From UBA12170 sp964293475 (lineage in GTDB: Bacteria; Bacteroidota; Bacteroidia; Bacteroidales; UBA12170): a stretch of DNA of 64,000 bases. Position numbers and translations under genes: made by a program. The notes below the pieces were generated by a model that had not been told where the DNA came from, did no database searches, and saw nothing but the letters and a program-made list of their open reading frames with translations. The stretch covers positions 15,666 through 79,665 of the forward strand of contig CAXYYJ010000020.1 of NCBI GenBank assembly GCA_964293475.1, read 5' to 3'. Positions 1 to 8,651 of this stretch are shown here, piece after piece. Each line of letters begins with the position of its first letter. The stretch's first letter is position 1.

Positions 1-227
1 TCATTATGCTTGCCCGAAACTCTCAAACATTTTTGCGAGTTTGCCACCCGTGGGCTCACAGCTTTGCCATGACCCAGAAATACATCTTTAAACTGATTCA
101 TCCCCGCATTTACAAACATTAAAGTGGGGTCGTTTTTCATCACCATGGGCGACGATGGAACAATACTATGTTGTTTCGATTTGAAAAATTCGATAAAATT
201 TCGTCTGATTTCTACAGCTTTCATCAT
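1..227 (-). CDS. alaS: Alanyl-tRNA synthetase, N-terminal part (cut by window edge)
   Basis: Read on the minus strand, the first 227 bases encode the start of a class II alanyl-tRNA synthetase, which charges tRNA-Ala in the cytoplasm. About 75 codons are visible. They contain the family's near-invariant N-terminal block: an IRRNFIEFF helix, then PTLMFVNAGMNQFKD (motif 1 area), then PRVANSQKCLRVSGKHN, where the window ends. Two adjacent ATG codons at 227 and 224 could be the start; the residues after them match the family start. The gene is divergent from the M23 peptidase gene, with a 332-base spacer. The rest lies outside the window, so completeness cannot be judged. Recognition of the family is very secure. 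Confidence 0.95.
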   Translation of the reverse strand, partial: MMKAVEIRRNFIEFFKSKQHSIVPSSPMVMKNDPTLMFVNAGMNQFKDVFLGHGKAVSPRVANSQKCLRVSGKHN

Positions 228-559
228 ATTACAATGGTTTTTACAGGAATGATGGAACACTCAAATAATGAGTATTTGCGATTTTTTTGCGAATGATGGC
301 AAAACACAAGTGTTTCATCTGATGGATTTGTTTAATAGTTTTGACAATAAATAATTCCGCTGAACTCAATAAAAACAGCAGTTACAACCAGAATCCGAAG
401 CCTGAGAATATTGTTTTCTACTCATTCTCAGCATCTAAATACGGTTGATTTTTGATGTTTTATATTAACTCAATATTTTACAGAACTATTTTGGGTTGCA
501 AATTTAGTTTATTTCGTTAATTTTGTAGAACTAAAGCGAAAAGGATTTTAAGACCGGAA
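228..559. other. Intergenic spacer between divergent alaS and M23 gene
   Basis: This 332-base AT-rich spacer separates two divergent genes. The right end holds a good promoter for the peptidase gene (listed separately). I see no convincing TAnnTTTG box facing alaS, no tRNA-like fold and no plausible small gene in it. Confidence 0.6.
496..525 (+). promoter_or_regulatory. Bacteroidota-type promoter for the M23 peptidase gene
   Basis: TTG at 496-498, a 19-base spacer, then TAATTTTG at 518-525 match the Bacteroidota -33/-7 consensus (TTTG, N19-21, TAnnTTTG). Transcription should begin near 530, leaving a leader of about 30 bases before the ATG at 560. Confidence 0.65.
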
Positions 560-1534
560 ATGAGGAAGAGTCTATATTACTTTAATCACAAGAACCTGCA
601 ATACGAAAAAGTAAAGCCCACGATTAAAAATTTTTTAATCAGGGGGTTGTCTATCGTATTTTTTGGCTTGCTGTTTTCTGGCGTGGTTATCTTTATTGCC
701 TACAGTTTCTTCCATTCCCCCAAAGAACTCATGCTACAGCGTGAAATTGAGCAGTTTAAACTTCAATACGAAATGCTGAACGAGAAAGTGGACCGCCTTG
801 AAAAAGTGGCCGATAATCTTCAGGATCGCGACGATAATATTTACCGATTGATCTTCGAAGCTGAGCCTGTTCCCAAAGAAATGCGTCAGGCCGGCGTTGG
901 CGGAAGCGATAAATATGAAAAACTCAAAGGATTTAAAAATGCCGATGTTTTGGTTAATTCCGCCAAAAAAATCGATCAGCTGAGCAACAGACTTTATGTT
1001 CAGTCAAAATCATACGACGAAGTTTTTAATATGGCCAGAAATGTGGAAGAAATGGCCAAGTGCATTCCCGCCATTCAACCCATCAATCAGCGATACAAAA
1101 ATAGGATCACCTCGTTTTATGGTTACAGAATTCATCCCATCTATAAGGAACGTATTTTTCACGATGGATTGGATTTCTCTGCTCCCCAGGGAACTGAAGT
1201 TTATGCGGCGGGCGATGGTATTGTGGAGATGGCCAGCAAATCTGGCTATGGCTACGGTAACAAAATCATCATCAACCACGGTTATGGCTACGAGACTGTT
1301 TATGCCCACTTAAAAAGCTTTAAAGTTTCCGAAGGACAAAAGGTTACCCGCGGCCAACTCATCGGAACAGTGGGAAGTAGCGGTTTGTCGACCAGTCCGC
1401 ACCTTCACTACGAAGTCATCAGAAATCATAAAAAGGTTAATCCGGTTTATTATTTCTTCAACGACCTGAATCCTCAGCAGTACGAAGATATTCTTTCCAC
1501 TGCCAACAGGTCAATCGGCGGAAGTAGTTTTTAA
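560..1534 (+). CDS. Membrane-anchored M23 family metallopeptidase
   Basis: This 324-residue protein is a zinc endopeptidase of the lysostaphin/LytM family, expected to cut peptidoglycan cross-bridges or to help position divisome or elongation proteins at the envelope. One transmembrane helix lies at about residues 26-50, followed by a coiled coil at about 55-98 and a C-terminal M23 domain at about 185-300. The zinc ligands are visible: H201 and D205 (HDGLD) and H283 (HLH, 281-283), with the accessory histidine H250 in YAHL, so the enzyme looks active. It is divergent from alaS and followed 22 bases later by a MerR-type gene, probably on the same transcript; this alaS/M23/MerR arrangement is common in Bacteroidota. 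The natural target is unknown. Confidence 0.92.
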   Translation: MRKSLYYFNHKNLQYEKVKPTIKNFLIRGLSIVFFGLLFSGVVIFIAYSFFHSPKELMLQREIEQFKLQYEMLNEKVDRLEKVADNLQDRDDNIYRLIFEAEPVPKEMRQAGVGGSDKYEKLKGFKNADVLVNSAKKIDQLSNRLYVQSKSYDEVFNMARNVEEMAKCIPAIQPINQRYKNRITSFYGYRIHPIYKERIFHDGLDFSAPQGTEVYAAGDGIVEMASKSGYGYGNKIIINHGYGYETVYAHLKSFKVSEGQKVTRGQLIGTVGSSGLSTSPHLHYEVIRNHKKVNPVYYFFNDLNPQQYEDILSTANRSIGGSSF

Positions 1535-1556
1535 TTTCATCCCCAGAATTTACAAA

Positions 1557-1886
1557 ATGGACCATCAGGATAAATTGTATTATAGTATTGGCGAGGTCGC
1601 GAAACTTTTCGATGTAAATACCTCGCTCATCCGTTTTTGGGAAAAGGAATTTGACATACTGAAACCCAAAAAAAACAAGAAAGGGAACAGATTGTTTACA
1701 ACTAAAGATGTTGATAATCTGCACATTATATTTCAATTGGTGAAGGAGAAAAAATTTACACTACAAGGAGCCAAAGACTATATGGCAGCTCAGGAAAAAG
1801 CTCCGGAATTGACCAATCAGGAAGAAATCATCAAAACTCTTTTAGACACCAAAGATTTTCTCCTAAAACTTAAAAGTACCTTATAG
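1557..1886 (+). CDS. MerR family transcriptional regulator
   Basis: This 109-residue protein has an N-terminal winged helix-turn-helix of the MerR type (about residues 8-75). YYSIGEVAKLF forms the first helices, the recognition part is SLIRFWEKEF, and a wing follows around GNRLFTTKDVDNL. The remaining 30 residues are too short for a ligand-binding domain and contain no cysteine cluster for metals, so the effector is not evident. It probably shares a transcript with the upstream peptidase gene and converges on the GH92 gene with only 17 bases between stop codons. Its targets cannot be read from the sequence. Confidence 0.88.
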   Translation: MDHQDKLYYSIGEVAKLFDVNTSLIRFWEKEFDILKPKKNKKGNRLFTTKDVDNLHIIFQLVKEKKFTLQGAKDYMAAQEKAPELTNQEEIIKTLLDTKDFLLKLKSTL

Positions 1887-1903
1887 CCAATTTGGTGGGG
1901 GAT

Positions 1904-4849
1904 CTATTTCACCCAGATTTCGTCGGCAAATAGCCATGTAGCACCACCAGCTCCCAAATGCCAGTCGGGACAAGGACCAGCATTTTTAGCCACAATTTTC
2001 AGATATTTCACCCTTTTCGGATACATATTGATGCTGAATTCCTGAATGATTGGTGAAATCTTTTGGTCAGTTTTATTCATCTGGCTACCCACTAAAACCC
2101 AATCGGCTTTATTTTCCGAAACATAAAAATCGACCTGTTGGGGAAGAAAAATCCAGGAACCCTGATCCTGAATAAATCCGATTCCCGCCTTATTCATCAT
2201 CGGTGGTTTTTTATAGCTGATGATGGCTTCGAAGTCTGTGTTATAATATCCTTGCCAGGTGCCGGTTTTAAAATTGGTGTTGCCGCGGATTTGGTCAATA
2301 AGTGCCAGGTCGCCACCTGCTGCGTATAGCTGATTGTAGGGAGATACCAATTCGATGCTGACGTTGGGGTCGGTTTGATGATATTCACTGGTGATGGTGG
2401 CGCTGCTTCCCCATTCTGGATGGATGGTTTTAACCTTAAATTGAGTAGATTTTTTTATCACAACCGGTTCCGAATAAAGGGTGGATTCTGTTGTGGGTTC
2501 CGAACCATCGGTGGTGAAATAGATTTGCGAACCAGGAGTGTGCGATGTCATGGTAACTTTTAACTCGTCGGAAAATGTTTTGGAAACGGAAAAAAGGGTA
2601 GGGGCAGCGCAGATTTTATGGTCATCAATTTTCGTTACTGGGCGGTCGCCAATGGCTGAACCGAAGTTTTTATTGGGTTTATTGCTCATTTTAAACTCGA
2701 GAATACCGCCCTTAAGCATGTCTTCATAAGCAATATAACTCTTGGTCCATGGGTCGGAGTTAAAGATGATTTCGTCAATATAAATATAGTCTTCGCTAAA
2801 AGGCGATACTTCGATAACCAGGTTTTTGTCGTTGGCCATCAGGAGCTCCACTTGTGCAAATTTGGGGGTGCCAAAGGTATATTTATTGCTTCCCGGGGTA
2901 ACGGGATAAAAACCCATGGAACTCATCACATACCAGGCCGACATCTGCCCGCAATCTTCATTTCCACTCAAGCCATCGGGTTGATTGGTATAGAGTTCGC
3001 TCATAATTTTGTGAAGAACTTCCTGGCCTCTCCAGGGGGCTCCGGCAAAATTGTAGAGATAAGCCATATGATGGCTGGGCTCGTTTCCATGGGCATACTG
3101 GCCAACAAGTCCGGTAATGTCGGCTTGTTCCCGACCACTGAGCGATGCTGATGTGCTAAAAAGCTCGTCGAGTTTTGCTATAAATTTCTCGTCTCCCCCG
3201 TGAAGCTCTATGAGTCCGTTCACATCTTGTGGAACAAACATGCTGTATTGCCAGCTATTGGCTTCGGTGAAATGGAAATTTACTTCCGACGGATCGAAGG
3301 GGGTTTGCCATTGTCCGTTAATTTTAGCCCGCATAAAACCTGTGGAATCGTCGAATAAATTTTTATAATTCTGGGCACGTTGAATAAACTCTTCGTAAAT
3401 ATCATTGCGATCCAAGTCTTTGGCCATCATGGCAATACACCAGTCATCGTAGGCATATTCCAGGGTTTTTGAAACCGATTCGCCTTCTTCGTCAGCTTTT
3501 ACATAGCCATATTTTTTATAGCTATCTAAGCCAAATTGGTCTTGACGTGCACTTACAATCATGGCATCTAATGCTTGATTTGGATCAAAATCCCCCAAGC
3601 CTTTTGCCCATGCATCGTAAATAACAGGGATGGAATGATAGCCAATCATGCAATTGGTCTCGTTGGCTGCCAACTCCCAAACAGGCAATAAACCCCCTTG
3701 CTGTTGCATGAGTAACATGCTCTTTATCATGGCATTAACCCGGCGGGTATAAATAATATTCAACAGCGGATGCTCTGTTCTAAAGGTGTCCCACAAAGAA
3801 AATACGGTGAAAACTGTATGATTGGCTTTGTGAATTTGTCCATCGTGGCCTCTGTAGCTGCCATCGCTATCCGACCAGGTATTTGGAGCCAATAAACTGT
3901 GATACAAGGCAGTATAAAATATTTCTTCGTCATTGTCATAGCCATCAACCCTAATGAGTGACAATTCTTTTTCCCATTCATCGTTGGCTTGTTTGAGCGT
4001 TTCATTAAAATTCCAATGGGGTATTTCTGTTTTCAGGTTTTGGCGGGCTCCATCAACACTCACTGCCGAAAGGCCAACCTTGACATATATTTTTTCGTCC
4101 TTCATGGTTGTAAAATCGAACCAGGCCTGAAGGTCTTTCCCCTGCGCCATATTGAGTTTTTGATTTTTTACTCCATCAATCTGAATCCCAAAGTCACTAA
4201 ATTCCTTACTAAACTCCATCACAAAATAACAATATTGGTCTTTTGCCCACGAACCGCTTCTTCTTAAACCACTTACGGTGGTTGAGTTTTCGATGTTGAT
4301 AATTAAATCGTGAATCAATTCTGTTCTTACAGCTTCTTTCAAATCGAGAACAATATGAGCTTCGGTAGATTGGGGGAAAGTATATTGGTGAAAACCAGCT
4401 CTTTTGGTGGCTGTTAGTTGAACATCAACATTATAATCATCCAGAAAAACCTGATAAAAACCAGGGGAGGCGGATTCGTTTTCATGAGAAAATTTAGAAA
4501 GATAACCATCGGGATTTTCTTTGCTTCCAGAACGAAGTTTCAATTCGCCAACAGTGGGCATAATTCTTATATCTCCCAGATCGCCAACACCTGTGCCGCT
4601 TAAATGCATATGGCTAAACCCTAAAATAAATTCATCAGAATAATGATACCCCGAACAACCATCCCAATCATCAATGCGCGTATCGGGGCTCAGTTGAACC
4701 ATGCCAAATGGGGTGGTAGCACCTGGATAGGTGTGACCGTGTCCACCTGTACCGATAAATGGATTTACTTTTTCGGTGAGTGATTCTGTTTTATCACAAC
4801 TTATCAGAAAAAGGCTTAAAAGGCTGATTAAGAATAGTTTGTTTCTCAT
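1904..4849 (-). CDS. GH92 family alpha-mannosidase lipoprotein
   Basis: This 981-residue enzyme belongs to glycoside hydrolase family 92, calcium-dependent exo-alpha-mannosidases that trim mannose from glycans outside the cytoplasm. It starts with a lipoprotein signal (hydrophobic run ending LISC, Cys near 18), so it is probably anchored in the outer membrane. The GH92 body begins with NPFIGTGGHGHTYPGATTPFG and carries the hallmark blocks GNEPSHH (about 588-594) and GNEDCGQMSAWY (about 629-640), which include family catalytic residues. After the catalytic part come a chitobiase-type C-terminal domain (about 750-810, with YFTTDGSEPT) and a discoidin-like region (about 830-981) that probably binds carbohydrate. 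Its ATG overlaps the stop of the upstream aminotransferase gene by 4 bases. No SusC/SusD pair is nearby, so this is not a classical utilisation locus. The exact linkage is unknown. Confidence 0.95.
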   Translation of the reverse strand: MRNKLFLISLLSLFLISCDKTESLTEKVNPFIGTGGHGHTYPGATTPFGMVQLSPDTRIDDWDGCSGYHYSDEFILGFSHMHLSGTGVGDLGDIRIMPTVGELKLRSGSKENPDGYLSKFSHENESASPGFYQVFLDDYNVDVQLTATKRAGFHQYTFPQSTEAHIVLDLKEAVRTELIHDLIINIENSTTVSGLRRSGSWAKDQYCYFVMEFSKEFSDFGIQIDGVKNQKLNMAQGKDLQAWFDFTTMKDEKIYVKVGLSAVSVDGARQNLKTEIPHWNFNETLKQANDEWEKELSLIRVDGYDNDEEIFYTALYHSLLAPNTWSDSDGSYRGHDGQIHKANHTVFTVFSLWDTFRTEHPLLNIIYTRRVNAMIKSMLLMQQQGGLLPVWELAANETNCMIGYHSIPVIYDAWAKGLGDFDPNQALDAMIVSARQDQFGLDSYKKYGYVKADEEGESVSKTLEYAYDDWCIAMMAKDLDRNDIYEEFIQRAQNYKNLFDDSTGFMRAKINGQWQTPFDPSEVNFHFTEANSWQYSMFVPQDVNGLIELHGGDEKFIAKLDELFSTSASLSGREQADITGLVGQYAHGNEPSHHMAYLYNFAGAPWRGQEVLHKIMSELYTNQPDGLSGNEDCGQMSAWYVMSSMGFYPVTPGSNKYTFGTPKFAQVELLMANDKNLVIEVSPFSEDYIYIDEIIFNSDPWTKSYIAYEDMLKGGILEFKMSNKPNKNFGSAIGDRPVTKIDDHKICAAPTLFSVSKTFSDELKVTMTSHTPGSQIYFTTDGSEPTTESTLYSEPVVIKKSTQFKVKTIHPEWGSSATITSEYHQTDPNVSIELVSPYNQLYAAGGDLALIDQIRGNTNFKTGTWQGYYNTDFEAIISYKKPPMMNKAGIGFIQDQGSWIFLPQQVDFYVSENKADWVLVGSQMNKTDQKISPIIQEFSINMYPKRVKYLKIVAKNAGPCPDWHLGAGGATWLFADEIWVK

Positions 4850-6045
4850 TTCTTTGTAATTTTATTTAAACTAATTAATATAGTATCTATGATTTCATGA
4901 ATTTGATTCTCAGTTATGGTTAATGGCGGCGCAATACGGAAAGATGTGGGATTGAACAGAAAATAGTCGGCAATAAGTTTGTGCTTAAACATGGATTGAA
5001 GTGCATTTTGACACAATGCTGCATCATTCAAATCAATGGCCAGCATTAACCCAATTCTTCTGATTTCATTTACCACGGGATGATTTTTCAATGCTTCTTC
5101 AAAGAGCAGTCCCTTTTCTTCGACCTGTTCTATTAGTTTTTCGCTAAGAAGCACTTCCAGCGAGGCCTTTGCAGCGGCACAGCTTACCGGATGTCCGCCA
5201 AAAGTAGTAATATGGCCGAGAGCAGGTTGAAACTGAAGCTGATTCATAAGTTCCTTCGATGCGATAAAGGCTCCAATGGGCATTCCGCCGCCCATTCCTT
5301 TAGCCAAAGTTAAAATGTCGGGGACAAAATCGAAATGCTCAAAACTGAAAAGCTTTCCAGTTCTGCCAAAACCCATTTGAATATCGTCTAAAATAAGCAA
5401 GGTTCCGGTTTCGTTGCATCTTTCGCGAAGCGCTCGTAACCAGCCATTTTGGGGGAGAACAATTCCCGCTTCGGCCTGAACTGATTCCACAACCACCGCA
5501 GCAGTTTTGTTGGTTATTTTTTGCAGCTGACCAAAACTATTGAAGTCCAGAAAGCGAATGTCGGGGAGAAGCGGACGAAAGGCATATTTCATAGCTTCGT
5601 TACCCAAAATACTTAATGCTCCCTGAGTACCACCGTGATAGGCATTTTTAAATGCAACAATCTCACTGCGACCTGTCGCCCGTTTGGCGAGTTTCATGGC
5701 GCCCTCGTTGGCTTCGGAGCCTGAGTTGACAAAATAAACTGCATTTAATTTGGGGGGAAGATGATGAGCCAAAAGCCCGGCCAATTGTACTTGCGGAGCC
5801 TGTATAAACTCACCATAAACCATCAGATGCATGTATTTATCCACCTGATTTTTAATGGCTTCAACCACCTTTGGGTGCCTGTGACCCACATTGCTCACCG
5901 CCACACCCGACACCAAATCGACCCATGGATTGTTATCGTTATCGAATAGATAGATTCCTTCTGCATGCGAAAATTCGGGCGCTTCGGGAACAAAAGCAGG
6001 AGTTGCCAAATGCTGATAATACAGTTGTCGGTTGCTTATGGGCAT
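4846..6045 (-). CDS. Class III PLP-dependent aminotransferase
   Basis: This 399-residue protein is a class III (ornithine/acetylornithine-like) aminotransferase. Visible family marks are the NSGSEANEGAMKLA helix that binds the PLP phosphate, LDDIQMGFGRTG with the PLP-pairing aspartate, and TLAKGMGGGMPIGA with the Schiff-base lysine. The usual DE in this motif is DD here. The amino donor cannot be assigned; acetylornithine, 4-aminobutyrate and other omega-amino substrates are all possible, and no biosynthetic neighbour decides. It is the first gene of a two-gene minus-strand unit and its stop codon overlaps the start of the GH92 mannosidase, implying coupled translation. A -7 box lies 23 bases before the start. 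Confidence 0.88.
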   Translation of the reverse strand: MPISNRQLYYQHLATPAFVPEAPEFSHAEGIYLFDNDNNPWVDLVSGVAVSNVGHRHPKVVEAIKNQVDKYMHLMVYGEFIQAPQVQLAGLLAHHLPPKLNAVYFVNSGSEANEGAMKLAKRATGRSEIVAFKNAYHGGTQGALSILGNEAMKYAFRPLLPDIRFLDFNSFGQLQKITNKTAAVVVESVQAEAGIVLPQNGWLRALRERCNETGTLLILDDIQMGFGRTGKLFSFEHFDFVPDILTLAKGMGGGMPIGAFIASKELMNQLQFQPALGHITTFGGHPVSCAAAKASLEVLLSEKLIEQVEEKGLLFEEALKNHPVVNEIRRIGLMLAIDLNDAALCQNALQSMFKHKLIADYFLFNPTSFRIAPPLTITENQIHEIIDTILISLNKITKK

Positions 6046-6068
6046 GAAAAACTTGTGTTTATTTTCAA

Positions 6069-6076
6069 CAAAAATA
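6069..6076 (-). promoter_or_regulatory. -7 box (TATTTTTG) upstream of the aminotransferase gene
   Basis: Minus-strand TATTTTTG at 6076-6069 fits TAnnTTTG and would start transcription near 6064, about 19 bases before the ATG at 6045. An identical octamer on the same strand at 6118-6111 is an alternative. No good -33 element is seen for either. Confidence 0.45.
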
Positions 6077-6139
6077 TGGTTTATCCTTCAATCCATTTGA
6101 TAAATTTCAGCAAAAATAATCCACATGGCTTCGAATCTG

Positions 6140-6147
6140 TATTTTTG
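6140..6147 (+). promoter_or_regulatory. -7 box (TATTTTTG) upstream of the DUF1338 gene
   Basis: TATTTTTG at 6140-6147 matches TAnnTTTG and lies 14 bases before the ATG at 6162, giving a leader of roughly 10 bases. No -33 TTG is seen at the expected distance. Confidence 0.5.
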
Positions 6148-6161
6148 TAAAAAATATCATT

Positions 6162-6974
6162 ATGAACTCTTATCAAAATATATTCGAAAATCTTTGGACA
6201 GACTATCTGACCCAAAATCCTGAAACAAAGAAAGTATACGAGCTATTTTTAAGTGAAGGTGAAGAAGTTATCAACGACCATATTGCTTTTCGTACTTTCG
6301 ATCATCCCAAAGTGGGCATCGATGTTATCGCAAAACCATTTCTCGATGCGGGCTACGTGGTTAAGGGCTCCTACACCTTTGAAGCTAAAAAACTAAAAGC
6401 CCATCATTACGAACACCCAACAGATGCGGATGCACCCAAGGTGTTTATAAGTGCTTTACAGATAAGTCTTTGTAGCGATTTTCTTCAACAGACCGTTGCT
6501 GATTTGATGGAAAAAATTCCCGTAGAATTTGGCAAGGATGCTTCGTTTCTTTGGGGCGGGAGTCCCTGGGGCAAACCAGATTATGAAACCTATCTAAAAC
6601 TTCGCGATGAGTCGGAATATGCCGGTTGGTTGTATGTTTATGGATACAGAGCCAATCACTTTACGGTGAATATCAACAAGTTGAAAAAGCATACTGATAT
6701 ATATGAGCTGAATCAATTTCTGCGAAATAATGGATTTGTAATTCTCGAAACAGGGGGAGAAGTTAAAGGAACGCCCGCGGAGTTGCTTGAGCAAAGCAGC
6801 ATACGAGCAGGTAAAATTATGGTCGATTTTACCGATGGCCCACGCGAAATTCCATCATGTTTTTATGAGTTTGCCAAACGCTATCCCGATACCGATGGAA
6901 AGCTGTACACTGGATTTATTGCCAGATCGGCCGATAAAATATTTGAGAGCACCGATAATATCGCGGGAATGTAG
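6162..6974 (+). CDS. DUF1338 family protein (2-oxoadipate dioxygenase/decarboxylase-like)
   Basis: This 270-residue protein belongs to the DUF1338 family. The family includes HglS/YdcJ, an Fe(II) enzyme that converts 2-oxoadipate to 2-hydroxyglutarate in lysine breakdown. The core starts with NDHIAFRTF; H40, H166 (RANHFTVNI) and E236 (FYEFAKRY) are candidates for the His-His-Glu metal triad, and R44 could hold the 2-oxo acid. It is much shorter than the roughly 450-residue characterised HglS, as is usual for the Bacteroidota branch, whose substrate has not been firmly shown. The gene stands alone and converges on rnpB across a shared two-way terminator. Family call is secure; substrate is inference. 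Confidence 0.82.
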   Translation: MNSYQNIFENLWTDYLTQNPETKKVYELFLSEGEEVINDHIAFRTFDHPKVGIDVIAKPFLDAGYVVKGSYTFEAKKLKAHHYEHPTDADAPKVFISALQISLCSDFLQQTVADLMEKIPVEFGKDASFLWGGSPWGKPDYETYLKLRDESEYAGWLYVYGYRANHFTVNINKLKKHTDIYELNQFLRNNGFVILETGGEVKGTPAELLEQSSIRAGKIMVDFTDGPREIPSCFYEFAKRYPDTDGKLYTGFIARSADKIFESTDNIAGM

Positions 6975-6981
6975 CCAAAAA

Positions 6982-7012
6982 AAACACCCGGACTGAATTC
7001 AGGCGGGTGTTT
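6982..7012. terminator. Bidirectional terminator between DUF1338 gene and rnpB
   Basis: The arms AAACACCCG (6982-6990) and CGGGTGTTT (7004-7012) pair perfectly over nine bases around a 13-base loop. On the minus strand the stem runs into a T tract (the A tract from 6977), a good terminator for rnpB; on the plus strand a shorter T run follows for the DUF1338 gene. Confidence 0.8.
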
Positions 7013-7020
7013 ATAAAATT

Positions 7021-7400
7021 GTTCTCCTGTAAGCGGGGTTCTGTTTTCATTTGCATGAACTTCTATCATCTATCTGGGATGCCGGTCGCCCGACACCTCT
7101 ATCAACCTACCCTCCGGGATTGGCCGGGCAGGCCTCTCATTCCGACTCGCGAAAAATCCCCGGTTTATTTGGTCTTTCAACCCATAAGGTTTACATCAGG
7201 CACAAGTCACCTTGTGCAGGCGTGGGCTCTTACCCCTCGTTTTCACCCTTACCCCAAACCAGGTTTGAGGCGGTTTACTTTCTGTTGCACTAGCTGTTCA
7301 CGGGTTATCCGTGCCCTTCCCGTTAGGAAGTATGGCGCCCTGAGTTGCCCCGACTTTCCTCATCCACCCATTGCTGGACGAACGCGATAGAACAGAGAAC
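7021..7400 (-). ncRNA. rnpB: RNase P RNA, bacterial class A
   Basis: The minus strand carries the conserved parts of RNase P RNA, the catalytic RNA that matures tRNA 5' ends. It begins with GTTCTC, which pairs with GAGAAC at the 3' end (helix P1). Then come GGATGAGGAAAGTC near the 5' end, ACAGAAAGTAAACCGCC, AGGGTGAAA with GGTAAGAGCCCAC, the purine-rich GAGGGTAGG region, and AGATAGATGATAGAA close to the 3' end, followed by ACAGAACCCCGCTTACA. The size (about 380 nt) fits class A. Open reading frames crossing this region on either strand are accidental. The ends are set by P1 pairing and may be off by a few bases. Confidence 0.95.
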
Positions 7401-7417
7401 AAATTCTTAAAGAACTT

Positions 7418-8479
7418 TTATTTATAGTGTATTTTTATTTCAATAGCTCCGTAGCCATATTGCTGAAAACTCGCATCACGAACCTCAATTTCATCATAAC
7501 CGGCCAACTCGTCTTTCAATCTTTTTTTCAAAGTGCCGTTTCCAATTCCATGAATATAGACAATTTTCTGGTATTGATGTAACATAGCATCCTCCAAAGT
7601 CCGGTTAAAATACCCCATTTGCTCAATGATGATTTCGTGGGGCTTCATGCTATTATAATCGTCCTTAAGTGCGGAAATATGCAAATCGACTTCGGCTTCC
7701 AATAGCGAAGTTTTGTGTTTTTCGATGAGCGATTTTGATTTGGAAATTTGAGCCTTCACATCTCTGGTTATTTCTTCATCTTTTACTTCAGGAGCATTTT
7801 TACTAATCATTTCCTGATAATCCATAGCAATCATTTCAACTACTAAAGCATTGGCATCCAATAGATCCACATGCCTGTAATTGGCCTCCTGAAAAAACTT
7901 TGCTCCCTTAATCTGATAGGATTTATTGAGTGGCGATACGATTTTATTCTGCGACTTCTTCATAAACAAAACCTGCAGATGTCCGTTGAGCCATTGGTTG
8001 ATTTCTTCCCTGTGGATGGTTTCGATGGGGAATTTATTGTTCTCCCCACAAATATCATATTCAATCTGATTAAAGTTAGCTCCATCCTGTAGAAAAAGAC
8101 TAAAAACAATCTCGTAATCGGTGTAATTCACTATGAAAATATCAATCAAACCCGTCATAAGCCACCGTTGGTCCTGTGGAACAAAGGCCAGATACACGCC
8201 TCTTTTCAAGTCAAGACTTTCTCTCTTAAACAATTGGCTTGAAACAATTTGCGGGTTGGCAACAGGTGGCAATGCCTGAGGTTTTGCGCCAAAATCCTCA
8301 TCAAATATCCTGCTTGCCGCTCCCTGGTCGTCCACCCTAAGCAAATCTCTTGTGGCATAAGGAATATTGAAACCATCCTCCACACTTACCTCTACCATAG
8401 AACTGCTCAGAATTCTTGTGACATAACCGCCACCCGATTCGTTGAGAAATTTTACTTTATCCCCTGTTTTTAACGCCAT
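7418..8479 (-). CDS. DUF2027/Smr-domain protein
   Basis: This protein of about 353 residues has an N-terminal region typical of the Bacteroidota DUF2027 family and a C-terminal Smr domain (about the last 85 residues). The Smr domain is marked by VDLHISAL and IHGIGNGTLKKRL, the type found at the end of MutS2 and in stand-alone nucleases that act on branched DNA or stalled ribosomes. I chose the ATG at 8479 (start MALKTGDKVKFLN) rather than the upstream TTG at 8524, because the family begins there. The gene follows rnpB on the same strand and is divergent from the DUF4907 gene. Whether it has nuclease activity here is not known. Confidence 0.85.
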   Translation of the reverse strand: MALKTGDKVKFLNESGGGYVTRILSSSMVEVSVEDGFNIPYATRDLLRVDDQGAASRIFDEDFGAKPQALPPVANPQIVSSQLFKRESLDLKRGVYLAFVPQDQRWLMTGLIDIFIVNYTDYEIVFSLFLQDGANFNQIEYDICGENNKFPIETIHREEINQWLNGHLQVLFMKKSQNKIVSPLNKSYQIKGAKFFQEANYRHVDLLDANALVVEMIAMDYQEMISKNAPEVKDEEITRDVKAQISKSKSLIEKHKTSLLEAEVDLHISALKDDYNSMKPHEIIIEQMGYFNRTLEDAMLHQYQKIVYIHGIGNGTLKKRLKDELAGYDEIEVRDASFQQYGYGAIEIKIHYK

Positions 8480-8587
8480 AATCCTATTTTTTAATGGGCT
8501 GCGAATTTCGCATAAAAAAACCAATAAAACCCTTTATTTTTTGACAATCCAAAATATAAAAATTATTTCCTTATTAAAGAAATTTTG

Positions 8588-8595
8588 TAGATTTG
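8588..8595 (+). promoter_or_regulatory. -7 box (TAGATTTG) for the DUF4907/adhesin gene pair
   Basis: TAGATTTG at 8588-8595 fits TAnnTTTG and would start transcription near 8600, giving a leader of about 50 bases to the preferred ATG at 8652. No convincing -33 element is visible. Confidence 0.4.
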
Positions 8596-8651
8596 ACACG
8601 TAATAGTGTGCTTTGATGTTTCATAGTCATTATTGCAGAAAAAAATATTAC

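Noticed and set aside
6881..7390. Open reading frames of 62-127 codons on both strands across 6881-7390
   Set aside because: They lie over RNase P RNA, whose conserved blocks and P1 pairing are clear.
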